Positions 1 through 7,126 of a DNA stretch of 22,866 nt are shown here, one piece after another. Source of the stretch: Candidatus Aminicenantota bacterium (lineage in GTDB: Bacteria > Acidobacteriota > Aminicenantia > UBA2199); NCBI GenBank assembly GCA_020355945.1, contig CP070627.1, positions 6,619,230 to 6,642,095 on the forward strand, read 5' to 3'. Below the pieces are notes generated by a model, which was not told the DNA's origin, made no database searches, and was given only the letters and a program-made list of their open reading frames with translations. The translations under genes and the position numbers were made by a program. Positions within the stretch are counted from its first letter, which is position 1. The number at the start of each line of letters is the position of its first letter.

Positions 1-69
1 TCATCTTTGGCATTTCGTTACGATTCCTGGTGAGAAATGCGGGTTAAGGTTTTATAATTTTTTAACACC

Positions 70-723
70 TTACCGGTTCGTGTGCTTTTTCTCTCCTCTA
101 TTTTCTTGCTCTTTTTCGGTTTCTTCTTCTTTACTGTTGGCCTCTTTCCATTGGAGAATAAAATCATCGATTAATTCCTTGACTACTTTTTCAATGGATT
201 GATTCAATTCTTTTGGCCCTGCGGCCAGCATTTTTTTTTGCCACCAGGTAATCACTGTTGTCCGGATATTCTGGGTGCCGGACCAGGTGGACATCCATTT
301 GGATACGGTTAAAGAAACCAATGTGAAATACAATTTTTTGGAAGCTTCCATTACTTCCACATTGACACTCACTGTGGGAAGGATAGTAGACCCGCCTTTA
401 TCATTACTGGTTCTTATACCTACAACCTGTATCCCTGCTTTTTTGAGCTGAGCCTCCATTCGGTCATATACAGCCCGGATATTGTCTTTAGTAATTGGTA
501 TGCCAGCTTTGCTTAATTTTGTTTCTACCTCTTCCAGGTTGAATTCCTCGGTTTCCTGATCTTTTGGGCTTTTATAGCCTTTGTAGAAAGGAACCCCATT
601 AAACTCACACTGGATCCTGGCAAATTTCATACCTTCCAGATTTTTATTATCCGGTTCCAGGGCCCCCACCCGCAGGTAAAATATAACAACAACCCCCAAA
701 ATGGCAATGATTAAATTCCTCAT
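70..723 (-). CDS. Exported protein of unknown function, 217 aa
   Basis: I do not recognise a named family. The first ~22 residues (short basic start, then a hydrophobic run with LIIAILGVVVIF) look like a signal peptide or membrane anchor, so the rest is probably periplasmic. The middle (about residues 30-110) is mixed alpha/beta with charged segments. Residues ~130-190 read as beta strands followed by a helix (VSLTVSKWMSTW, then TTVITWWQKK and a helix ending in DDFILQWKEAN). This resembles, by eye only, small secreted proteins of Gram-negative bacteria with a C-terminal helix ending in F-x-x-x-(W/Y)-x-x-A-N. The last ~25 residues are Glu/Lys-rich and probably disordered. The ATG at 723 is chosen because AGAGG lies just upstream. 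It is transcribed divergently from the acetyltransferase gene at 890. Confidence 0.75.
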   Translation of the reverse strand: MRNLIIAILGVVVIFYLRVGALEPDNKNLEGMKFARIQCEFNGVPFYKGYKSPKDQETEEFNLEEVETKLSKAGIPITKDNIRAVYDRMEAQLKKAGIQVVGIRTSNDKGGSTILPTVSVNVEVMEASKKLYFTLVSLTVSKWMSTWSGTQNIRTTVITWWQKKMLAAGPKELNQSIEKVVKELIDDFILQWKEANSKEEETEKEQENRGEKKHTNR

Positions 724-746
724 GGTTACCTCTGTAAATTATTTAC

Positions 747-774
747 GCCATGCGCTTTGCGCTGTGCGCCATGC
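747..774. repeat. Four tandem heptamers, consensus GCNNTGC
   Basis: The sequence reads GCCATGC, GCTTTGC, GCTGTGC, GCCATGC back to back between the divergent genes at 723 and 890. It is one of several seven-base tandem repeats at gene edges in this window (see 2015, 8337, 9137, 19021, 21064). Confidence 0.7.
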
Positions 775-889
775 TATATGATACCTTATTTGAGTATAAA
801 AGTAAATCCAATACCTGCACTTGAAATCTTTTCGCCTTTGTTATATCATTTAACCGGATTTTGTTGTATAATAGACAGTCGAGGTAAAA

Positions 890-2020
890 ATGAGCGTAGA
901 TCTACGAGAAGTTGAAACAAGAAGAGAGTTAAAAAAGTTTGTTAAAGTCCCCTTTGATATTTATAAAGGCGATCCCTATTGGGTTCCCCAGTTAATTATG
1001 GATGAAATGGAAATTTTTAACCCTAAAAAGAACCCGGCTTATGAAAACGCGGATACACGGCTGTTTTTAGCTTATAAAGATGGCAAAGCCGTGGGCCGAA
1101 TTGCCGGGATTCTCAGCCATGTAGCCAATAAAAAATACAACACCAAAAATTTGAGATTCGGATGGTTTGATACCATTAATGACTATGAAGTAGCCGCCGC
1201 TCTTCTCGAAGCAGTTGAAAAATGGGGAAAAGAACTGGGGCTGGAAACCATGACCGGACCCCATGGGTTTACTGACTTAGACCCCGAAGGCATGCTGGTT
1301 GAAGGATTTGACCAACTGCCCACTATTTCGGTTTACTATAACTATCCCTATTACCCGGAATTCATGGAAAAATACGGATATGAAAAAGAGATCGATTATG
1401 TGGAATTTCGCTCTATTGCTCCCCAGGAAACCGGAATACCACCAAAACTAGTGCGACTGGGCGAACGAATCAAACAACGCAGCGGCATAAGAGCGCACAA
1501 GTTTAAAAATAAACGTGAATTGAAAAAACGGGCCGTTGATCTCTTTTACTTACTGGATGAAGCGTTTGAAGAAATATACGGCTCGGTTCCCCTTTCAGAG
1601 AACCAGATTAAATATTACATCCAAAAGTATTTCTCTTTCGTGGATAAAGACTTGATCCAGTTGGCAATGGATGAAAACGGAAAGGCCATCGGTTTCATGA
1701 TAGCCATGCCCAACCTGTCAAAAGGCTTTCAAAAAGCCAAAGGCCGACTCTTTCCTTTTGGTTGGTTTCATATTCTTAAAGCTTTAAAAAATTATGAAGT
1801 TCTTGATTTCTACCTGGCTGGCATTAAAAAAAGTTACCGCGGCCAGGGCGTTGATCTACTAATGGTCCTGGAAGTGGTCCAGGCCGCACTGGAAAAAGGA
1901 GTCAAATACGCCGAATCCAACCCGGAATTGGAAACCAATAAAAAAATCCAGGCCCAATGGAAATACTTTAACCCCACCCAACATAAACGAAGACGGATTT
2001 ACAGGAAGAAGATCGAGTAA
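890..2020 (+). CDS. YghO-like GNAT-fold acetyltransferase, 376 aa
   Basis: Probable N-acetyltransferase of the GCN5-related superfamily, in the long two-domain group that includes E. coli YghO; the substrate is unknown. The N-terminal part (residues ~1-175) has the typical opening with YKGDPYWVPQL, a strand ending in LFLAYKDGKAVGRIAGI, and the segment MTGPHGFTDLDPEGMLVEGF that is characteristic of this family. The C-terminal half (~190-376) contains a second acetyltransferase-like unit with AGIKKSYRGQGVDLLMVLEV, where RGQG is the usual acetyl-CoA pyrophosphate-binding turn. No signal peptide, so cytoplasmic. The ATG at 890 has GAGG about six bases upstream, and a TATAAT hexamer lies at 867-872 without a clear -35 box. 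Function beyond acyl transfer cannot be read from the sequence. Confidence 0.85.
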   Translation: MSVDLREVETRRELKKFVKVPFDIYKGDPYWVPQLIMDEMEIFNPKKNPAYENADTRLFLAYKDGKAVGRIAGILSHVANKKYNTKNLRFGWFDTINDYEVAAALLEAVEKWGKELGLETMTGPHGFTDLDPEGMLVEGFDQLPTISVYYNYPYYPEFMEKYGYEKEIDYVEFRSIAPQETGIPPKLVRLGERIKQRSGIRAHKFKNKRELKKRAVDLFYLLDEAFEEIYGSVPLSENQIKYYIQKYFSFVDKDLIQLAMDENGKAIGFMIAMPNLSKGFQKAKGRLFPFGWFHILKALKNYEVLDFYLAGIKKSYRGQGVDLLMVLEVVQAALEKGVKYAESNPELETNKKIQAQWKYFNPTQHKRRRIYRKKIE

Positions 2021-2028
2021 GGAGTAAG
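2015..2028. repeat. Two perfect GAGTAAG heptamers over a stop codon
   Basis: GAGTAAG is repeated twice in tandem. The first copy contains the last base pairs and the TAA stop of the acetyltransferase gene. The second creates an AGGAGT ribosome-binding-like sequence before a five-codon frame (ATG 2030 to TAA 2047). Confidence 0.55.
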
Positions 2029-2081
2029 TATGAAAAATACCCCATAAGGAAAGGAAGAACAAAGCAGGTCTCTTTTAGGCA

Positions 2082-3710
2082 ATGAAGCATTTATCCCTGT
2101 CCTTGAAGGAAAAAATCGGCCAGTTGTTTATGATTGGTTTTAAAGGTACGTCTTTACCCGATTACCTCATAAAATTTATCCGCACCAATCATATCGGGTT
2201 TGTGATTCTCTTCTCCAGGAATATCGAGTCAATTGCCCAGGTAATCGAATTGAATGATACGATTCATTCCCTGGGTAAGGTTCCGCCGTTGATATATACG
2301 GACCAGGAGGGAGGAACCATTGTACGATTTAATGAAATGGCAGCCACAGTGGTTTCCGCCATGGGAATTGCTGCCACCGGTAACCCGGAATATGCCGAAA
2401 CCGCGGGACGACTCATTGGCGAAGACATGCACATATGCGGTATTGATGGTGTATTGGCGCCAGTACTGGATGTCAACCTGGAAGAAAATAACCCGGTTAT
2501 CGGGATTCGCTCGTTTTCAGACCAGCCAGGGGTAGTAGTAGAATACGCGGAAAAATTTTGCCAGGGTTTGAGCGGCAAAAAAATCCTGGCCTGCGGCAAA
2601 CACTATCCGGGACACGGTGCAGCCAGGGCAGACTCACACCTGGAAATCCCTGTAATTCCCATCTCTCAACAAGACTTTACTGACTATTGCTTTCAACCTT
2701 TTGAAACAATGGCAAAACAAGATATCGATTCCATGATGACCGCCCACATCTTATTCCCTGGAATATCACAAGATATTGCCACCTTCTCTACTTATTTGAT
2801 CCGGGAACTCTTAAGAGAAAAAGCAGGGTACAAGGGTGTGGTATTTACCGACTGCCTGGAGATGAAAGCAGTGATAGAACACTTCTCACCGGAAGATATC
2901 GTGTTAAAAGCCATCAATGCCGGAATTGATGTCATGGTTTCCAGTCATACGTTTGATTTCCAGGAAGAACTCCTGGATATCCTGTTGTTTTACACAAAAA
3001 AAGGCACCATTGAAGAAAAACGCATCGATGAATCACTAACACGAATTTTAGCACTGAAAAATAAACGTTTCCCGGGTTTAACCGCTGCCACCAGGCCGGA
3101 ACAACCGAAAACCACGGGAATTCAAATAAGAAAAAATATTGCCGCTGAGCGAGAAATTGCCGATCACGCCGTTACCCTGTTAAGAAACCATCTCGGTATC
3201 TTACCCATGGAAAAAGATAAAAAGACCCTGGTTTTAGAATGGACCAGGAGCATTAAAGGGCCGTCCGTGGCTGAAAATGAAGAGCAGTCAATGATCGAAC
3301 GTATTTCCGCCCAATACCTGGAAAATAGGGAACACCTGCTGTTGAAACCCGATGAGCCCCTGCCAGGGGAAATGGAATCCCAATTAAAAAACTATGTCTA
3401 TATTATCGTCTTCATCTATTCCAGGACAGGCAAGATCGACTATTACCAAACAGGGGCAGTGAAAAAGCTCCTATATCACCGAAAAGACGCCATCATTGTC
3501 TCTCTAGAAAATCCTTATGAAATCAAGAAATTTTCTTCTGTAGACACCTACCTGGTGACTTATGGGTTTCGCATGGTCCAGGTTGAGGCGTTATTTAAGG
3601 TGCTGACCGGGCAAATTGTTCCTTCCGGTAAATTACCGGTAAAGATTGCCGACTTATTTGACCGCGGACATGGATTAAATGCCTTCGGCGACCAGGAACC
3701 TTTTTACTAA
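2082..3710 (+). CDS. nagZ: Family 3 glycoside hydrolase, beta-N-acetylhexosaminidase (NagZ type)
   Basis: Likely removes beta-linked N-acetylglucosamine from muropeptides during cell-wall recycling, or trims peptidoglycan or chitin oligomers. The N-terminal TIM barrel (~1-330) carries the NagZ signatures: DQEGG near residue 81, KHYPGHG at 173-179, the Asp-Ser-His triad 184-186 whose His is the acid/base in NagZ enzymes, and FTDCLEM with Asp257 as the predicted nucleophile. Residues ~340-542 form a C-terminal alpha/beta sandwich, as in the two-domain NagZ of Bacillus rather than the short E. coli enzyme. No convincing signal peptide, which suggests a cytoplasmic protein. A TAG at 2076 is in frame just upstream, so ATG 2082 is the earliest start, although its ribosome-binding site is weak. 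A broader beta-glucosidase activity is possible. Confidence 0.88.
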   Translation: MKHLSLSLKEKIGQLFMIGFKGTSLPDYLIKFIRTNHIGFVILFSRNIESIAQVIELNDTIHSLGKVPPLIYTDQEGGTIVRFNEMAATVVSAMGIAATGNPEYAETAGRLIGEDMHICGIDGVLAPVLDVNLEENNPVIGIRSFSDQPGVVVEYAEKFCQGLSGKKILACGKHYPGHGAARADSHLEIPVIPISQQDFTDYCFQPFETMAKQDIDSMMTAHILFPGISQDIATFSTYLIRELLREKAGYKGVVFTDCLEMKAVIEHFSPEDIVLKAINAGIDVMVSSHTFDFQEELLDILLFYTKKGTIEEKRIDESLTRILALKNKRFPGLTAATRPEQPKTTGIQIRKNIAAEREIADHAVTLLRNHLGILPMEKDKKTLVLEWTRSIKGPSVAENEEQSMIERISAQYLENREHLLLKPDEPLPGEMESQLKNYVYIIVFIYSRTGKIDYYQTGAVKKLLYHRKDAIIVSLENPYEIKKFSSVDTYLVTYGFRMVQVEALFKVLTGQIVPSGKLPVKIADLFDRGHGLNAFGDQEPFY

Positions 3711-3767
3711 CAAACAGGTATTGAAGTGTGGGAAATAGATAAATCCCAATAATCAATCTCCATGAAA

Positions 3768-3956
3768 GTGAAATTAATTATATTGTAAGTGAAATTGAAT
3801 ATAATGACAGTTCCATTAACTATATTGAGAATAGCAAGAATAATAATGTAGATAAATTTGATTATAATGATATATTAGTCACTAAATAGAAAATTTTCTT
3901 CACTTATAATGATATTATAAATAACTATATAGTAAAATATATTAATATGGATGTAA
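3768..3956 (-). repeat. Left arm of a mirrored 21-bp degenerate tandem array
   Basis: Nine 21-bp units fit this stretch with no gaps. Read on the minus strand, unit 1 is TTACAATATAATTAATTTC plus two bases, and the others share a (T)nnC(A)(A/T)TATA core. The units are the reverse complement of the motif repeated in 3957-4154. The preceding 3711-3767, after nagZ, holds only a weak GGGA/TCCC inverted repeat and no gene. Composition is about 85% AT. It is not a CRISPR, because there are no constant repeats and spacers. Confidence 0.6.
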
Positions 3957-4154
3957 ATCTACAATATTATTAACTTTTGTAATATCAAAATTGATTCAAG
4001 CTACAATAATTTTTATTTTTGTTTTTATATAATTAATTAGATATACAAAATTATTTATTTGAATTTCATTTTGATTATTAACCTTTACAATTCATCAATT
4101 TGTTGTTATAATATGATTTGTTAAAATTTCAATATGATTAATTGGAATTACAAT
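3957..4154 (+). repeat. Right arm of a mirrored 21-bp degenerate tandem array
   Basis: Nine full units plus the start of a tenth follow a strict 21-bp register. The column consensus is nntTACAATannATTnnTT; the T at column 4, A at 7 and 8, T at 9, 14, 15, 18 and 19 are kept in eight or nine of ten units, and column 6 is always C or T. The arm points toward the gene at 4187 and ends just before its ribosome-binding site. Of the 300 bases 3841-4140, 44 are G or C by my count. Confidence 0.65.
4084..4112 (+). promoter_or_regulatory. Predicted sigma-70 promoter inside the 21-bp array
   Basis: TTTACA (4084-4089) and TATAAT (4107-4112) are separated by 17 bases, close to the ideal promoter. They are supplied by two neighbouring array units. 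The expected transcript start near 4119 would give the gene at 4187 a leader of roughly 70 bases. In such AT-rich DNA a chance match is possible. Confidence 0.45.
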
Positions 4155-4186
4155 GAAGCTGCTTGAAGAAAAATAAGGAGAAAACC

Positions 4187-4849
4187 ATGGCGAAAAAAAG
4201 TTTTTCCATTGGTTCCCGCCTGGGGCGGGCCGAGCTGGTGATTGGCAACGCGATGACCAGTGATGATATTAAAAAAGCAGTAGCCCGTTACAATTACAAC
4301 GAAGCTCGATTCCAGGAAGGTTTGCAGTTGTGTGAGCGGGCCAGGAAACTTAGCAACCAGCAGAGTAAGGCGCACGGCGAAAAAATCGAGGCAACCGATG
4401 TTCTGCAAAAAAAAATGAAAACCCTCAAAAAAAAGTACCAGGAACACCTGGAATTGGCGCGGATGGCCTTAAGTAATGACTCTGCCGCAGTCCAGATGCT
4501 GGCATTGAGCGGCCAACGCAAACGGAGAATCGATAGTTGGCTGGAAGACGTCCGCCAGTTTTACACCAATGCCCTCAATGAACCAAAAGTAATCACCGGT
4601 TTATCACGATATGCCGTGACCAAAAAGGACCTGGAACAAGGACGAAAACTCATGGAAGAAGTGGAAAAAGCCGCTGCTGACCAGGAAAAGAAAAAAGGCC
4701 TGGCTAAACAAGCCACAAAAGAACGAAACACGGCATTAAAAGAATTGGAACAATGGGTCTCCCGTTTAATTAAAATATGCCGCATGGCATTAGGCAAAGA
4801 CTCTCAAAAGCTGGAAAAATTAGGAATTGTGGTCCCCTCCCGGAAATAA
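4187..4849 (+). CDS. Helical protein with internal duplication, unknown function, 220 aa
   Basis: I do not recognise a family. The protein is almost entirely helical and rich in Lys, Glu and Gln, with no signal peptide or membrane segment. It is a tandem duplication: residues ~33-112 align with ~140-220, each starting with (A/S)RY, running through a long coiled-coil-like pair of helices, and closing with ARMALSNDS (91-99) or CRMALGKDS (198-206). Such an arrangement suggests two helical hairpins forming a four-helix bundle or an elongated coiled coil. ATG 4187 is preferred over the upstream TTG at 4163 because AAGGAG sits seven bases before it. Base composition is normal, in sharp contrast with the AT-rich array immediately upstream. 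It converges with the thioredoxin-TPR gene. A structural or scaffold role is only a guess. Confidence 0.75.
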   Translation: MAKKSFSIGSRLGRAELVIGNAMTSDDIKKAVARYNYNEARFQEGLQLCERARKLSNQQSKAHGEKIEATDVLQKKMKTLKKKYQEHLELARMALSNDSAAVQMLALSGQRKRRIDSWLEDVRQFYTNALNEPKVITGLSRYAVTKKDLEQGRKLMEEVEKAAADQEKKKGLAKQATKERNTALKELEQWVSRLIKICRMALGKDSQKLEKLGIVVPSRK

Positions 4850-4951
4850 ACAAAAACCCGTGACGATATATACTTGCTGGAACATCTCAATCACAATGCC
4901 TATGGCAATCCCCGGGATTATTGCCGCGTTAAAGTTAAAAAAGTACTCTCT

Positions 4952-6622
4952 CTACTTGATTTTCTTCTTCCATTTTTCCAGTTTCTTTTTATACTGTTCT
5001 ATTAAATAATCCCTCTCTTCCTCCAACTTTAAGGCTTTTTCTTCAATTTTAATGGCTTCTTGAAAATTACCCAGTTCCGCATGTACCGTGGCCAGGGTAT
5101 CCAGGGTGTGCGGGGTATCATCCAGTTTTACTGCTTTTTCCGCGATTTCCAGGGTTTTCTCTTCTACAATTTTTGCATCCAACATTGTCCAGGCAATAGA
5201 ATTATAAAAAGAGGCCTTCTTTTTCTCATCCAGGGATTCCACCAGGGACTGATTTTCATAGAGATCGTAGAGATATTTCCTGGCTTTTTCAGTTTTACCC
5301 ATCCTGGCGTAGATGGCGGCCAGGTCCAGGGCCAACCGCCTGAATTCTTTCCCTTCGGCTGTTTTGATTTTTTCTTCCAACTCCTTTACCACTTCATCCG
5401 CAAAAACCAGGTATTTTTTGGCATATAGCAGCTTAACCCTGGTAAATTCAGCGCTCTGTTCTGCTTCTATTTTGACATATAAATCAAATATCAAGGCGGC
5501 ATATTTTTCCGCTTTCTTAGTTAACCCCTTTTCCCCATAATATTCAATAAATACATTATAAAATTGCCACAACCAATATGAATATTCTTCCTCTTTCTTT
5601 TTTACCTCCGCTTCATCCACGCCTGCCTCTGTATCCTTTTTCACCAAATTTTGCAATTTTGCCAGCCATTCTTCTGCTTGTTTTTCCCGGTTGGCCCTCA
5701 GCAGGGAAGAAAACACCATAGGAAACAAATAAATATCTTCCTTGACATCTATTTTATTACCGCGAGTTTTCAAAAAATCATCAAAATAAGAGAGGGCTTT
5801 TTGAAAGTCTCCCAGGCCATTGAGCCAACGAAGAAGAACATAAAATAACCGGTCTCCTTTTAACCGGTATTTGAATTTATCCGGATAATAAGCGTTAATA
5901 ATGGTCATAAACTCCTGGTTATTTTTACTGGCATAATTTTTCCTGTCTTCTTCCCGTTTTCTCATCATCTGCCAGCCAAGCGCAGATGCTAAATTTTCAT
6001 AGGCTTCTTGAGACAACGGGTCATTAAAATCCGGGTTCAATTGAATGGCACGTCTCAATAATTTGATCCGTTCATCAATGTTACGCGAGGTGACCCTATC
6101 TACCAACTTTAAAACCAATTCCCTGTGGTTGGGATCCTTTTTTAATTTTAAAGACAGCTCATAATAGCTGTTACCGGCTTTTACATCGTCTATCCATTCC
6201 AGGAATCCTTCCAGCGTTCGTTCTGGAGGTTTACTATCCAATTCAATGCCATCTTTTGAGAAAATTTTAAACGTGGGAAACGCAATGATCTTATTCTTCT
6301 TAAGATATTCTTTTGATTTGGGGTCTGTTTCTTCGATATAGAGCAGCACCACCCGGTCGGCCACTTTTTGGAAATCATCAGTGGCAAAAACCTTTTTCTT
6401 TACAGCCTTGCAGGGGCCGCACCAGGTGGCTGAAAAAACCGCTAGAATTTGTTTGTTTTCTTTTTTTGCGATGTTGACAATCTCGTCAAAGGTATTTTGT
6501 TCGGTGTACCAGGAAATGTTCCCAATCTTTTCGGTTTTTTCCCGTGCCCCCAGGATCCCTGGAAATGTAAAAATAAACATCATTAATACACATCCTGAAA
6601 TGATAATTGGCTTTCTACTCAT
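4952..6622 (-). CDS. Exported thioredoxin-domain protein with TPR repeats, 556 aa
   Basis: Probable periplasmic thiol-disulfide protein. Residues 1-26 form a signal peptide ending near GILGA. A thioredoxin fold follows (~35-145) with the active site WCGPC at 67-71 and the conserved cis-proline at 116 in AFPTF, so both redox cysteines and the cis-Pro are intact. The rest (~150-556) is a long series of helices with tetratricopeptide-like spacing, for example the segment with AAIYARMGKTEKARKYLYDL and the one with ATVHAELGNFQEAIKIEEKAL near the C terminus. The pattern is known in exported thioredoxins where TPRs recruit partners. The ATG at 6622 has a strong AAAGGAGGAG site. Substrate is unknown, and no cytochrome-maturation or Dsb partner genes lie next to it. 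Confidence 0.87.
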   Translation of the reverse strand: MSRKPIIISGCVLMMFIFTFPGILGAREKTEKIGNISWYTEQNTFDEIVNIAKKENKQILAVFSATWCGPCKAVKKKVFATDDFQKVADRVVLLYIEETDPKSKEYLKKNKIIAFPTFKIFSKDGIELDSKPPERTLEGFLEWIDDVKAGNSYYELSLKLKKDPNHRELVLKLVDRVTSRNIDERIKLLRRAIQLNPDFNDPLSQEAYENLASALGWQMMRKREEDRKNYASKNNQEFMTIINAYYPDKFKYRLKGDRLFYVLLRWLNGLGDFQKALSYFDDFLKTRGNKIDVKEDIYLFPMVFSSLLRANREKQAEEWLAKLQNLVKKDTEAGVDEAEVKKKEEEYSYWLWQFYNVFIEYYGEKGLTKKAEKYAALIFDLYVKIEAEQSAEFTRVKLLYAKKYLVFADEVVKELEEKIKTAEGKEFRRLALDLAAIYARMGKTEKARKYLYDLYENQSLVESLDEKKKASFYNSIAWTMLDAKIVEEKTLEIAEKAVKLDDTPHTLDTLATVHAELGNFQEAIKIEEKALKLEEERDYLIEQYKKKLEKWKKKIK

Positions 6623-6658
6623 TATCTCCTCCTTTTCAAAAAAATAGATTCAGGGTAA

Positions 6659-6687
6659 TTTATAACACATACAAAACAAAAAAACAA
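6659..6687 (-). promoter_or_regulatory. Predicted sigma-70 promoter for the thioredoxin-TPR gene
   Basis: On the minus strand TTGTTT (6687-6682) and TATAAA (6664-6659) are 17 bases apart, about 37 bases upstream of the start codon at 6622. The match is moderate. Confidence 0.4.
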
Positions 6688-6717
6688 ATAAAAAAGTTCG
6701 CTATTGTCTTTCGTAGA

Positions 6718-6734
6718 GGCACGGTTTCCGTGCC
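6718..6734. repeat. Perfect short hairpin GGCACGG-TTT-CCGTGCC
   Basis: A seven-base-pair perfect stem with a three-base loop lies in the divergent spacer between the thioredoxin-TPR gene and hicA. There is no following T-run, so it is not a classical terminator. It resembles REP-type intergenic palindromes, but only one copy is seen here. Confidence 0.5.
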
Positions 6735-6818
6735 CTTTATCTTAATTTCCGCAATATTCGAAAATTAGGCGGGAAACAAATTACATGACCCCTTACATTT
6801 TAATTTATTTTTTCCCTG

Positions 6819-6847
6819 TTGAAATAATTTGATTTTTATACTATAAT
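6819..6847 (+). promoter_or_regulatory. Predicted sigma-70 promoter for hicAB
   Basis: TTGAAA (6819-6824) and TATAAT (6842-6847) are separated by exactly 17 bases. The start codon of hicA is 42 bases downstream of the -10 box. Confidence 0.6.
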
Positions 6848-6888
6848 TTACCTTGAACAGACAATACTAAATATAGTACTACAGCAAT

Positions 6889-7125
6889 ATGGGTAAGCAA
6901 GACAAATTGATTGAAAAACTGTTAAAAAAACCACCCGGAATGAGGTTTGATGAAGTTAAAAAAATATTGGCAAATGCAGGATTTAAGAATGTTAGAACCA
7001 GGGGAAGCCACTTTATTTTTAAAAATAGTGATACCAGGAAAAAAGTTAGCATTCCCACCCACAATAACAGGGTGAAAAAATGTTACCTGGAAGATATTAT
7101 AGAAATATTAAACCTGGAGGTTTAA
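6889..7125 (+). CDS. hicA: HicA-family mRNA interferase toxin, 78 aa
   Basis: Toxin of a type II toxin-antitoxin module. HicA proteins are small double-stranded-RNA-binding-fold ribonucleases that cleave mRNA and stop translation until bound by HicB. The sequence shows the family layout: a first helix with LLKKPPGMRFDEVKKIL, then GFKNVRTRGSHFIFKN containing the GSHxxF motif with the predicted catalytic His41, then a strand and KVSIPTHNNRVKKCYLEDII. The length is typical. No good ribosome-binding site precedes the ATG, which fits low toxin expression. The toxin-first order and one-base gap to hicB are standard for hicAB loci. The motif is intact, so the toxin is probably active. Confidence 0.92.
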   Translation: MGKQDKLIEKLLKKPPGMRFDEVKKILANAGFKNVRTRGSHFIFKNSDTRKKVSIPTHNNRVKKCYLEDIIEILNLEV

Positions 7126-7126
7126 A

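Noticed and set aside
1..13. Possible gene start on the minus strand (ATG at 13-11, reading MPKM)
   Set aside because: Only four codons lie in the window; AGGA about ten bases before it is suggestive but not enough to support a feature.
2030..2047. Five-codon frame MKNTP with a good ribosome-binding site before nagZ
   Set aside because: Most likely a by-product of the GAGTAAG duplication. It has no attenuator-like structure downstream and is too short to call a leader peptide.
3768..4154. CRISPR array or plasmid iterons
   Set aside because: There are no constant repeats separated by unique spacers, and units are contiguous and degenerate. Iterons would be better conserved, and no replication initiator gene is nearby.
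4163..4186. Upstream TTG start for the helical protein
   Set aside because: The AAGGAG site would lie inside the coding sequence; ATG 4187 has the correct spacing.
4904..4925. GGCAAT...ATTGCC inverted repeat between two convergent genes as a bidirectional terminator
   Set aside because: No T-run on either strand directly after the stem, and the stem is only six base pairs.
5060..5428. Plus-strand open frame of 122 codons opposite the thioredoxin-TPR gene
   Set aside because: Phe-rich antisense shadow of the TPR region with no ribosome-binding site.
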